Assembly (NCBI GenBank): GCA_001820485.1
Contig: MHPU01000041.1
Coordinates: forward strand, 1 to 21,781
Direction of reading: 5' to 3'
DNA length: 21,781 nucleotides
Source of the DNA: Candidatus Staskawiczbacteria bacterium RIFOXYD1_FULL_32_13
GTDB taxonomy: Bacteria; Patescibacteriota; Minisyncoccia; Minisyncoccales; Staskawiczbacteraceae
Shown here: positions 1-5,771 of the stretch, piece after piece
Position numbering within the stretch: the first letter of the stretch is position 1
Layout of the letters: every line of letters begins with the position of its first letter
Program-made: the position numbers and the translations under genes
Notes under the pieces: generated by a model
Seen by the model: the letters and a program-made list of their open reading frames with translations, nothing else
What the model was told of the DNA's origin: nothing
Databases searched by the model: none

Positions 1-2
1 TA

Positions 3-125
3 CTCACAAAAGATAAAAATATGTGGCTTACCAACAAAAAACGTTATCGTATTACAAACTTAACAAGTGTATCACATGTATCTGGACCTAGACATAGCTG
101 TGCAAAACTTCCCAAAATTATGTAG
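3..125 (+). CDS. possible C-terminal end of a gene cut by the window edge
   Basis: This reading frame is open from the left edge and ends at a TAG (123-125) after about 40 codons. It could be the tail of a rightward gene, or a short ORF from the internal ATG at 21. The peptide contains the stretch LTSVSHVSGPRHS and I recognise no family in it. A promoter for the next gene begins five bases after its stop. The other two forward frames close early. Codon use is unremarkable, so it may also be chance. Confidence 0.2.
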   Translation, partial: LTKDKNMWLTNKKRYRITNLTSVSHVSGPRHSCAKLPKIM

Positions 126-129
126 GCCA

Positions 130-158
130 TTGAAATCTGCCAATTTTTATGATATATT
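130..158 (+). promoter_or_regulatory. sigma-70-type promoter for the carbonic-anhydrase-like gene
   Basis: TTGAAA (130-135) and TATATT (153-158) are separated by 17 bases. The start point would fall near 165, just before an inverted repeat, and the gene starts at 223-238. Seen in the sequence; activity is inferred. Confidence 0.45.
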
Positions 159-173
159 TGATATTGTTGAGTC

Positions 174-195
174 GTGACAAAAATGGATTTGTCAC
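174..195. promoter_or_regulatory. inverted repeat, candidate operator
   Basis: GTGACAAA (174-181) and TTTGTCAC (188-195) are perfect 8-bp inverted arms around a 6-base spacer. They sit between the predicted start point and the ribosome binding site of the 238-798 gene. The position suits a repressor site or a 5' hairpin in the mRNA. No regulator is identified. Confidence 0.35.
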
Positions 196-237
196 AGCAA
201 CATTTTGCACTTTCAGTAACGTATGGAGAAAATGTTT

Positions 238-798
238 ATGTTGAGGGCTTTTGTCGTTACAGTTCTGATTCTAGCGTCAGGTATCCTCATTGTTTCATCA
301 ATCGCAGGGACGCTCAGATCGAGATTCACGCAAAGGAAAAGACTGCCAAGAAAAGTGATCATCTGGTGCTGTGGCGACGATCATTTGAACATGGAGAAGC
401 GAATCCTGAAGGAGCACGACCTGCAGGAGGGAGAATATTTCACCTTAAGTTGGGCAGGAGGCCCAAACGTCGTGGTTCACGGAGCCCAAGGCGACAAGGA
501 TTTTGCACGAAGGCAAATCCAACTCTTAGTCGAGAAGAAAGGATTTGACGAGGCTATTGTAGCTACGCACCAACACTGTGCATGGCTCAAAGATCGTGGT
601 CTGACAGACCCAGAACAAGGTAAAAAGGATGTACCAGGAATTCAAACCTTTTTACGAGAAATCGCTCCAAGGGTTGAAGTAACCTTTCCTTACTATTTCT
701 ACGCAGACTACGAAACGAAAACTGTCTGCGAAAAACCGGAGTACATTCAAGTGGAGCAGGAAGCTCTCAGCTTAGAGCCCGAACTAGCTCTCGAATAA
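238..798 (+). CDS. membrane-anchored carbonic-anhydrase-like protein
   Basis: A protein of about 186 aa. An N-terminal hydrophobic segment (LRAFVVTVLILASGILIVSS) is followed by basic residues and a soluble domain. That domain has the motif CCGDDHLN near residue 44 and HQHCAW near residue 112. This Cys-Asp and His-x-x-Cys-like spacing recalls the zinc ligands of beta-carbonic anhydrases, whose fold it may share, but the usual C-x-D-x-R motif is altered, so catalysis is uncertain. Three in-frame ATGs occur at 223, 232 and 238. GGAG at 225-228 sits at good distance only from 238, so I chose that start. The gene is G+C-richer than its surroundings, is read opposite to comEC, and has its own promoter and terminator. 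That suggests an independent, possibly acquired unit. A metal-binding role is moderately likely; the reaction is not established. Confidence 0.55.
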   Translation: MLRAFVVTVLILASGILIVSSIAGTLRSRFTQRKRLPRKVIIWCCGDDHLNMEKRILKEHDLQEGEYFTLSWAGGPNVVVHGAQGDKDFARRQIQLLVEKKGFDEAIVATHQHCAWLKDRGLTDPEQGKKDVPGIQTFLREIAPRVEVTFPYYFYADYETKTVCEKPEYIQVEQEALSLEPELALE

Positions 799-830
799 AA
801 ATGCACGCCCACTCTACGTACAAACTTGGT

Positions 831-863
831 CCCGACACTGCTACAACGGGTCGGGGCTTTTTT
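831..863 (+). terminator. Rho-independent terminator of the carbonic-anhydrase-like gene
   Basis: CCCGAC (831-836) pairs with GTCGGG (850-855), followed by GC and a run of six T (858-863). It lies 33 bases after the stop codon and ends just before the convergent comEC stop. Confidence 0.75.
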
Positions 864-865
864 AT

Positions 866-2383
866 TTAATAAAATTTGTTTTCTCTTTCTTTCTTTTTTA
901 TCCAAGCTACAAAAATTATAATAATTAAATACAAAAATATAACCCATAACCAATGAACATTTTCAAAAGTTTTCATTGCCCATGATTGCGAAAATATATC
1001 TAAAATTTTTATAAAATAATAAACTAAAAAATAACAAGGTACAAAAAAGATCATTGCTAAAGTAACTGAAAATATACCTACAAAAGAAGATAAAAATCCC
1101 AATATCATTAGAGGTTCAACAATAGGCAGAATCAAAACATTAGTTATTGGAGCAATTAAAGAAACATTACCAAAATTATAAAGCATAATTGGAATTGTAA
1201 AAATTTGAGCTGACAATGTAGCAGAAATCATTCCAACAAAGTTTTCTAGTTTTTCATTTTTGATTCTTGCAATTTTTAATAATGAATTTTTAATAAATGA
1301 ATCTAAATAAATTAAACCTAAAACAGCTAAAAATGATAATTGAAACCCAATATCATAAAATAAAAGCAAAGGATTTGCTAAAAGCATTAGAGCCCCAGCT
1401 AAAACAATAATTCTTTCTCTATGACCCTGCCTACCTAATTTTTCAGCCAGCAAAAATAAAGTTGCTAAAATCCCGGCTCTAATTCCTGAAGCTGGAAGTC
1501 CGGTAAGTAAAATATATAGCCAAATAAAACTAACTGCACCATAAAATGCTTGTCCTCGCCAAAAACCCAGCATTAAGAATAAATACATTAAAATTATAGA
1601 CAAAATTACCACATGAGTTCCAGATACAGCTATGATATGACGAAGACCGGTAATATTTAGCTGATTTTTCAATTCATCTGTGAGCATAGAGCTATCCCCT
1701 AATATTGTTCCTTCTAAAACTAAACTTTCTGGAGGTAAATATATTTGTCTTATGCTTTCTCTTAGTTTTTGTTTTACAAATAAAACGCCCTCATACCCCA
1801 CTTCACCAAGGCTTCGCGGGGCGAGAGCAGAACTAATGAGCTCTGCTCTCGGAAAATCCATTACAGAATAAATACCATCTTTTAACAAATAATTTTTATA
1901 ATTAAAATCTCCAAAATCAGCTGGAGTTTTTAGCTTGCCTGTAATTTTAATTTTATCTAAATAATTATATTCTGGATATCTATTTTTTGTTACTAAAACC
2001 AAGCCATCAAAATTATCAATTTTTATTTTTAATCTTTGAACTTTATCTCTATTATCTGGCTCTTTTACAATCATGCCAATTAAAGTTATTTCATTCTGTC
2101 TATCATTTAACTGAATTAAATTATTATTTTCTATATTAAACAAAGATATCTGATGTCTTAAAATACCCAAACACATTAACAACACACAAAACCCTAAAAC
2201 CATTGTCATCCCCGACTTGATCGGGGATCCAGAACCAAATGACAGTATTCCAAGAATAATTAATAAGATCGCTAGTAATAAAAAGACCCAAATAATTATT
2301 TGAGGAATTGCAAAAATTGAACTCAAAAATATTCCTAATATAAATGAAAAACAAAGTAAAAATAACGTTTTAGAGCTTGTCAT
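866..2383 (-). CDS. comEC: ComEC/Rec2-type DNA-uptake channel protein, short form
   Basis: A polytopic inner-membrane protein of about 505 aa. In the ComEC family it forms the channel that carries single-stranded DNA across the membrane during transformation. An N-terminal pair of hydrophobic segments and an OB-like soluble region (about residues 90-190, DUF4131-like) precede the competence domain. The hallmark GLRHIIAVSGTHVVIL lies near residue 250 and is followed by many membrane helices. The protein ends after the last helix with a basic tail and lacks the C-terminal metallo-beta-lactamase domain of full-length ComEC, a short form common in CPR. Two dispersed repeats are inserted in frame (peptides SGSPIKSGMT and APRSLGEVGYEG), both in soluble parts. 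The ATG at 2383 overlaps the nrdG TGA as ATGA, implying translational coupling; another ATG lies at 2395. It is the last gene of the leftward cluster. Confidence 0.85.
   Translation of the reverse strand: MTSSKTLFLLCFSFILGIFLSSIFAIPQIIIWVFLLLAILLIILGILSFGSGSPIKSGMTMVLGFCVLLMCLGILRHQISLFNIENNNLIQLNDRQNEITLIGMIVKEPDNRDKVQRLKIKIDNFDGLVLVTKNRYPEYNYLDKIKITGKLKTPADFGDFNYKNYLLKDGIYSVMDFPRAELISSALAPRSLGEVGYEGVLFVKQKLRESIRQIYLPPESLVLEGTILGDSSMLTDELKNQLNITGLRHIIAVSGTHVVILSIILMYLFLMLGFWRGQAFYGAVSFIWLYILLTGLPASGIRAGILATLFLLAEKLGRQGHRERIIVLAGALMLLANPLLLFYDIGFQLSFLAVLGLIYLDSFIKNSLLKIARIKNEKLENFVGMISATLSAQIFTIPIMLYNFGNVSLIAPITNVLILPIVEPLMILGFLSSFVGIFSVTLAMIFFVPCYFLVYYFIKILDIFSQSWAMKTFENVHWLWVIFLYLIIIIFVAWIKKKERENKFY
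1795..1851. repeat. palindrome-containing repeat inserted in comEC
   Basis: A G+C-rich island in AT-rich coding DNA. It contains 10-bp inverted arms (1822-1831 and 1842-1851, core CGAGAGCAG / CTGCTCTCG) next to a CTTCGCGGGG block. It adds about 19 codons to ComEC (APRSLGEVGYEG and flanks) without breaking the frame. This resembles the dispersed palindromic elements known to invade coding sequences in several bacteria. Confidence 0.5.
2205..2232. repeat. dispersed palindromic repeat, copy 1, inside comEC
   Basis: GTCATCCCCGACTTGATCGG followed by GGATCCAG. Its core, CCCCGA-CTTGA-TCGGGG, is nearly palindromic. Copy 2 at 20372-20399 is intergenic and almost identical. Here it is translated as SGSPIKSGMT between predicted membrane segments and keeps the frame open. 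Confidence 0.75.
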
Positions 2384-3138
2384 CTGGCTTTGCATTCTTT
2401 AAAATATTGCGAAATTTCTTTAGCAATATCTTGTAACCATAAATCTGAATATGGTTTTACTTTTTCAAATTCAGGATCTATGGTTTTTTCAGCTCTAAAA
2501 TTTTGTAAATAATATTTTACATTTTCTCCTCCAATCCACTTGGCAATTTCTAAAAAATCTTCTTTTGAGTGCACACTATTTACAACAGTTGTTCTAAACT
2601 CAAAATCAAAATTTCCTGCCTGCCCTGAGCCTGCCGAATGGGTTTTCAAAATTTCCACACTTTTTTCAATATCAGCCATCTTAACTCCATCAACTAACAA
2701 AGATTCATAAACAGATTTTTTTTGTGATTTGTGATTTGTGATTTGTGATTTAAGAGAGGTTTTTATATCCATTGCTACGTAATCAATTAATTTTACATCA
2801 ATCAATTCTTTAAGCATTTTAGGATTTGACCCATTCGTATCAAGCTTTACTGCAAAATCCATTTTTTTTATTTTTTTAATAAAATCTGGCAAATCTTTGT
2901 TTATACTAGGTTCTCCGCCACAAAGTACCACCCCATCCAAAAGTCCTTTTCTAGCTTCCAAAAATTCAAAAAATTCTTTTTCTGATAATCTTGGTTGTTT
3001 AGCAATTTTTTCTGACAAAACCAATTCTGCAGAATAACACCAAGGACATCTAAAATTGCACCCAGCTAAAAAAACTATACAAGCAATCTTGCCTGGAAAA
3101 TCAATTAATGTTGTTTTTTGTAATCCTCCAATTATCAT
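2380..3138 (-). CDS. nrdG: anaerobic ribonucleoside-triphosphate reductase activating protein, radical SAM
   Basis: A 252-aa cytoplasmic radical-SAM enzyme. It would use S-adenosylmethionine and a [4Fe-4S] cluster to place the glycyl radical on NrdD, which is encoded at 5772-7943. The cluster motif GCNFRCPWC (CxxxCxxC) lies near residues 26-34, the SAM-binding GGEPSINKD near 95, and the N-terminus (IGGLQKTTLIDFPGKIACIV) is typical of the NrdG2 subfamily. Its ATG overlaps the RT stop as ATGA, and its TGA overlaps the comEC ATG in the same way. Two oddities lie inside the gene: a 7-nt tandem repeat (four copies, peptide SQITNHKSQ) and an in-frame dispersed repeat (HSAGSGQAG). Both are in variable regions after the conserved core, so the enzyme is probably functional. 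It is separated from its partner gene by the DGR. Confidence 0.88.
   Translation of the reverse strand: MIIGGLQKTTLIDFPGKIACIVFLAGCNFRCPWCYSAELVLSEKIAKQPRLSEKEFFEFLEARKGLLDGVVLCGGEPSINKDLPDFIKKIKKMDFAVKLDTNGSNPKMLKELIDVKLIDYVAMDIKTSLKSQITNHKSQKKSVYESLLVDGVKMADIEKSVEILKTHSAGSGQAGNFDFEFRTTVVNSVHSKEDFLEIAKWIGGENVKYYLQNFRAEKTIDPEFEKVKPYSDLWLQDIAKEISQYFKECKAR
2615..2642. repeat. dispersed repeat with TGCCCTGAGC core, in nrdG
   Basis: A G+C-rich segment (CCTGCCTGCCCTGAGCCTGC then CGAATGGG) read in frame as HSAGSGQAG. It shares the core TGCCCTGAGC with the insertion in rpoC at 14464-14494, where the peptide is FDSAQGKPAE. This indicates one mobile or amplified short-repeat family that is tolerated inside proteins. 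Confidence 0.6.
2721..2748. repeat. 7-bp tandem repeat, four copies, inside nrdG
   Basis: Four perfect copies of TTTGTGA directly follow a run of T (2716-2723). They are translated as SQITNHKSQ. The unit is not a multiple of three, so gain or loss of one copy would shift the nrdG frame. Confidence 0.8.
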
Positions 3139-4170
3139 ATAGTAAAGTAATTTTTAAGCAATTTTATTTTAATTTTTCTTGATTTACAATGTTTTAAAAT
3201 TCCCAAATAAGAAATTAGTGATTCTATTCCCCGTTTTTCTTTCGCCTTATCTAAAATTCTCTTCTTGGTTTTAGTTCTCAAAATTCTATAATCAGGAAAA
3301 TTTTTATATCCCAAAAAATCAACTCCTCGCCTATGTCTTTCTATTATTATCTTACCTTTATGTAAAGATAATTTCAAATTATTTTCTAAAAAATTAGTAA
3401 TTACGAAAATCAAACTTTTTAGATACTCCTTATTCAGAGACATAATCACAAAATCGTCACAATAACGAATATAATATTTTTGCTTTAACTTGTGTTTTAT
3501 AAATTGGTCTAATTCATTTAAATATATATTAGCAAAAAGCTGACTAGTTATATTGCCTAGCGGCAAACCTGCTGGAAAACTTTTTACAATTCTCTCAATA
3601 AGCCACATTGCATTTTTATCTTTTATCTTTATTTTTATTAAACCTAATAAAATTTCTTGGTCTATTGAATCGAAATACTTTTTAACATCACATTTTAAGA
3701 TATAACAACATCTTGTATTATTTTTACTATTTTTTTTAACAAACTGATTTAATCTATTTATTGCGTTGTGAACTCCTTTATTATTTCTGCAAGAACAAGA
3801 ATCAAATATAAAATACTTATCAAAAATTGGATACAAAATTCTAAAAATAGCATGATGCAAAACTCTATCTTCTACTATTGCTTTATGAATTTTTCTTAAT
3901 TTTGGGTCTTTAATACAAAATGAGGTATAATTTGAATGACAATAGGTTTTATTTTTTAATTTACTATAAAGTGAAAAAATATTATCTTCTAAATTTAATT
4001 CAAACTGCAAAACATCTAATTTTTTAGTTTTCCCTTTTTTAAATTCTCGCCAAGCAGAGAATAAATTTTCCAGAGAAATAATTTTCTCAAAAATATTATG
4101 TTCATCAAGAACTCTTCCACTAATACCCCCCCCCCAGCCCTTTGAAAATTTTAATATTCCTGTTTTGCAT
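3135..4170 (-). CDS. DGR-type reverse transcriptase (5' end frameshifted or phase-variable)
   Basis: A DGR reverse transcriptase that would copy the TR RNA into cDNA with adenine-directed errors. Visible motifs are LKCDVKKYFDSID, LPLGNITSQLFANIYLNELD (the GxxxSQ form typical of DGR enzymes), the catalytic YIRYCDDFVI and GVDFLGYKNF. Maturase and endonuclease domains are absent. An uninterrupted frame exists from a TTG at 4010 (291 aa), but RT-like residues continue upstream in the same frame (DEHNIFEKIISLENLFSAWR, then GWGGGISGRV). That frame is open to 4184 without any ATG, GTG or TTG before 4010. An ATG at 4170 lies one base out of frame; deleting one base of the G run (4135-4126) joins it and gives 344 aa, a usual length. 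The gene overlaps avd head to head and its TGA overlaps the nrdG ATG. RT identity is certain; the true start is not. Confidence 0.85.
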
Positions 4171-4497
4171 AAATTTTGTGATTTTTATAAAAAAATTTAT
4201 TTTACTTCATTTAGAATTTTAAAAAAGGATAGATTTGGTATTTTTATGAAGATTGAAAATACTTGTTTAGATATTATTGAAATATTAACTGAAGCTCGTT
4301 TTGAGAATAAAACTTACAAACTAAAACCCTTAAAATCAGCTCATATAAAAGTTGAAACACTAAAATTGCTGATAAGAATTTCTTGGGAATTGCAAATTAT
4401 TGGAGATAAAAAATATATTGAACTAGAAAATTATTTAGTAGAAATATCCAAAGATATAAATAACTGGATAAATTCACTAACACAAAAGGAGTTTTAA
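4098..4497 (+). CDS. avd: DGR accessory variability determinant (Avd), four-helix bundle protein
   Basis: Avd proteins are small basic four-helix bundles that form a pentamer, bind the RT and the TR RNA, and are needed for mutagenic retrohoming. The frame shows the family pattern: an N-terminal NIPVLHKFCDFYKKIYF, then KKDRFGIFMKIENTCLDIIE, a third helix with KSAHIKVETLKLLIRISWEL, and a terminal YLVEISKDINNWINSL. The continuous frame starts at a TTG (4165, 110 aa), but Avd-like residues (FENFNIPV) lie before it. If one C is removed from the 4126-4135 run, the ATG at 4098 opens a 132-aa product. The gene is on the opposite strand from target, TR and RT, whereas in most DGRs all components are collinear. 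Its stop lies inside a terminator palindrome. The assignment rests on pattern recognition, with no alignment run. Confidence 0.75.
4126..4135. repeat. run of ten C (ten G on minus) at the 5' ends of avd and RT
   Basis: A mononucleotide run of 10 C in very AT-rich surroundings. It falls inside the head-to-head overlap of the avd and RT frames. With 9 C, the ATG at 4098 (plus) joins the avd frame and the ATG at 4170 (minus) joins the RT frame. With 10 C, both ATG frames hit a stop just beyond the run. Such runs are classic slippage sites and also frequent sites of sequencing error. Confidence 0.8.
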
Positions 4498-4508
4498 AAA
4501 CTCCTTTT
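4484..4508. terminator. palindromic terminator between avd and TR
   Basis: AAAAGGAGTTTT (4484-4495) and AAAACTCCTTTT (4497-4508) are perfect 12-bp arms one base apart. The avd stop codon (4495-4497) is in the middle. T-runs on both strands mean it could end avd rightward and the TR transcript leftward. Confidence 0.65.
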
Positions 4509-4519
4509 GATTTGTAGGG

Positions 4520-4638
4520 AACTTCGGAGCGGGCGCGCAAGTTGCTGTTGTGGTTATCGGGGTGATTCCAATTGACCTTGAACTTGTCACTGTTCCAGTT
4601 AGCGCACGGAACATTGCCATCAGAATAGCGTGAGCTCG
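4520..4638 (-). repeat. DGR template repeat (TR)
   Basis: The non-coding template of the retroelement, read on the minus strand. It aligns without gaps to 4896-5014 (offset 376). In the 114-bp core (4525-4638) every one of the 17 mismatches is at a TR adenine (minus strand), out of 30 adenines; the other 84 positions are identical. One more A mismatch lies at 4524. In the target frame the TR is rich in AAC/AAT/AAG codons (for example GCT-AAC-TGG-AAC), which is how DGRs place variability at chosen residues. The GC-rich 17 bp at its 3' side (4525-4541) is the likely initiation-of-mutagenic-homing equivalent. At the 5' side, similarity may continue about 10 bases past 4638 with a one-base indel. 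Confidence 0.93.
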
Positions 4639-4717
4639 TTATTTTGCCTAAATTTCGTCTGTTTCACCAAAAATCTTTTTCAAAATTTTCTGCGTTCACG
4701 CTCCATCCTTGTGGAGT

Positions 4718-4744
4718 AGTATTCCGAGTCAAAACTCGTTAAAA
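4718..4744 (-). promoter_or_regulatory. candidate promoter for the TR RNA
   Basis: On the minus strand, TTTTAA (4744-4739), a 15-base spacer CGAGTTTTGACTCGG and AATACT (4723-4718) lie about 75 bases upstream of TR. The spacer nearly matches the one inside the strong promoter at 16535-16562 (CGAGTTTTGAGTC), although both hexamers are weak. Inferred only. Confidence 0.3.
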
Positions 4745-4820
4745 TTTGGCAAGCAGTTTCCCATTTTTCTTGGCAAACCGACATCTCGCTCAAGGCGGAC
4801 CGGCTATATTAGCCAAATTT
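4742..4820. repeat. nested inverted repeats between TR and the target gene
   Basis: AAATTTGGC (4742-4750) is inverted at 4812-4820 (GCCAAATTT), which also closes a small hairpin GGCT-ATATT-AGCC (4802-4814). GCAGTTTCCCA (4753-4763) is the inverse of 4891-4901, the sequence just past the VR. I see no gene in 4645-4834; the rightward open frames here are antisense to the target gene. Confidence 0.5.
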
Positions 4821-4828
4821 ATTATAAC

Positions 4829-4866
4829 AAAAAAGTCGCTTTTGGTAAACCATTACCAAAAGCGAC
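4829..4866 (-). terminator. hairpin 3' of VR: terminator and likely DGR cruciform
   Basis: GTCGCTTTTGGTAA (4835-4848), loop ACCA, TTACCAAAAGCGAC (4853-4866): a perfect 14-bp stem with a 4-nt loop. On the minus strand six T follow (4834-4829), the form of an intrinsic terminator, 20 bases after the target stop. In characterised DGRs a hairpin or cruciform just downstream of VR promotes target recognition, and the position and loop size fit that role. Confidence 0.8.
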
Positions 4867-4886
4867 ACGAGAGAAAAAGCGAACGA

Positions 4887-5564
4887 CTACTGGGAAACTG
4901 CGGAGCGGGCGCGCAAGCGGCTGAAGTGGCGATCGGGGCGATCCCAATAGACCCTGAACTCGTCACTGAACCAGTCAGCGCACGGAACACCGCCATCAGA
5001 ATAGCGAGAGCTCGCGCACAGTGTCCAATTTTGAACATCCAAGTGCTTTCCGGTTTCTCGGAAATACTTCAGTTCGTGAAGCATTCGCTCTTCGAGGGTT
5101 TCGGTTCCACCCTTGCCCGAAAAATCATTCGCAGAACAATTTTTGTTCTCTTCATCTGCTTCCACACGATCACGAACCCAAACGGCATAAGCGCCGTTTT
5201 GCGCAGTTCGCACAGACGTGATGATCTCGTCAAGGTTTTTTTCCGTCCACTTCCATGTGGGGAACAACTTTTTGCACTTCTCAAACAATCGCTGTGGCGT
5301 CATTCCTTGGGCCACAATGATCAGCCGATCAAAACCTTGTTGCTGTTCGGGAATCTTGAGCCTGGAAACATCCAATTCAAGGCCAAAAAACCTCTCGTAG
5401 AAAACGACCCACTCCTTAACTTTGGCTTCGAATTGTTGCTCGTCAACAATTGCCTGCAGAGCGTCACAGACCTGATCCGCACTTCGCTTGCCATCCATAA
5501 CAAGCTTGCAAACCATAGCCCACAACTTAAACAACCGAGCCAGCACTGCATCTCCATTACTCAT
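4887..5564 (-). CDS. DGR target protein with C-type-lectin-like variable C-terminus
   Basis: A 225-aa protein diversified by the retroelement. Residues 1-75 are mostly helical and hydrophobic-amphipathic (LARLFKLWAMVCKLVMDGKR), followed by a second domain (FDRLIIVAQGMTPQRLFEKC). The C-terminal half carries the pattern of CPR DGR targets: ITSVRTAQNGAYAVWVRDRV, LHELKYFRETGKHLD, TLCASSRYSDGG, then a VR ending LRARSAVSQ. The last 42 residues are the VR. Positions that are Asn or Lys in the TR have become Gly, Asp, Phe, Glu, Arg or Tyr here. There is no signal peptide or membrane anchor, so an intracellular ligand-binding role is suggested; the ligand is unknown. I start at the ATG at 5564 because AGGAG lies 7 bases before it. 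A longer frame to 5675 would use the promoter's TTGACA as start. It is clearly G+C-richer than the host genes. Confidence 0.9.
   Translation of the reverse strand: MSNGDAVLARLFKLWAMVCKLVMDGKRSADQVCDALQAIVDEQQFEAKVKEWVVFYERFFGLELDVSRLKIPEQQQGFDRLIIVAQGMTPQRLFEKCKKLFPTWKWTEKNLDEIITSVRTAQNGAYAVWVRDRVEADEENKNCSANDFSGKGGTETLEERMLHELKYFRETGKHLDVQNWTLCASSRYSDGGVPCADWFSDEFRVYWDRPDRHFSRLRARSAVSQ
4896..5014 (-). repeat. DGR variable repeat (VR)
   Basis: The 3' end of the target gene, aligned base for base with TR at 4520-4638. All core differences correspond to minus-strand template A changed to G, C or T (for example AAC to TTC, AAT to GAT, AAG to GAG). The conserved 17 bp at 4901-4917 is GC-rich and identical in both repeats. 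Beyond it (4892, 4895) non-adenine differences begin, marking the 3' limit of information transfer. Confidence 0.93.
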
Positions 5565-5646
5565 GGCTTTTCTCCTTAAAAAGAACTCTTTTTCCCATTT
5601 GTTACTCACAAATGGATGCAAACAGAACATCTGCTCACATATATTT

Positions 5647-5675
5647 ATCATATCATATATTTGTATGTATGTCAA
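5647..5675 (-). promoter_or_regulatory. strong promoter of the DGR target gene
   Basis: TTGACA (5675-5670 on minus), 17-base spacer, TATGAT (5652-5647). The transcript would start near 5640, leaving a leader of about 75 bases before AGGAG and the ATG at 5564. The target therefore need not rely on nrdD transcription. Confidence 0.75.
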
Positions 5676-5693
5676 GCTTTTTACAAGAACATA

Positions 5694-5727
5694 CCAAAAA
5701 ATCGCTCTATTGAAAAGCGACTTTTGG
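5694..5727 (-). terminator. probable terminator of nrdD
   Basis: On the minus strand TCGCT (5720-5716) and AGCGA (5706-5702) form the stem, with partly paired flanks (CCAAAAGT / ATTTTTTGG). Six T (5701-5696) follow. It lies about 50 bases after the nrdD stop and just upstream of the target promoter, separating the two units. The stem is short. Confidence 0.5.
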
Positions 5728-5771
5728 AGGTCCTATTTTATTTTTATTTTCTAATTTCTACTTTCTATTTT

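Noticed and set aside
223..237. Start of the carbonic-anhydrase-like gene at 223 or 232
   Set aside because: The GGAG that best serves as ribosome site overlaps the ATG at 223 and is too close to 232; 238 has correct spacing.
2721..2748. CRISPR-like or other functional array
   Set aside because: Units are only 7 bp with no spacers; this is a simple tandem repeat in coding sequence.
3135..4010. Group II intron maturase
   Set aside because: No maturase or HNH domain, short length, DGR-type GxxxSQ motif, and TR/VR and Avd are adjacent.
4746..5579. A long rightward open frame (about 277 codons) over the TR-target region
   Set aside because: It is antisense to the DGR target gene, whose promoter, ribosome site, VR and motifs are all on the minus strand; its openness follows from the G+C-richer sequence.
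5565..5675. N-terminal extension of the DGR target to 5675
   Set aside because: The extension would start at the TTG of the promoter's TTGACA, and a good AGGAG precedes the ATG at 5564.
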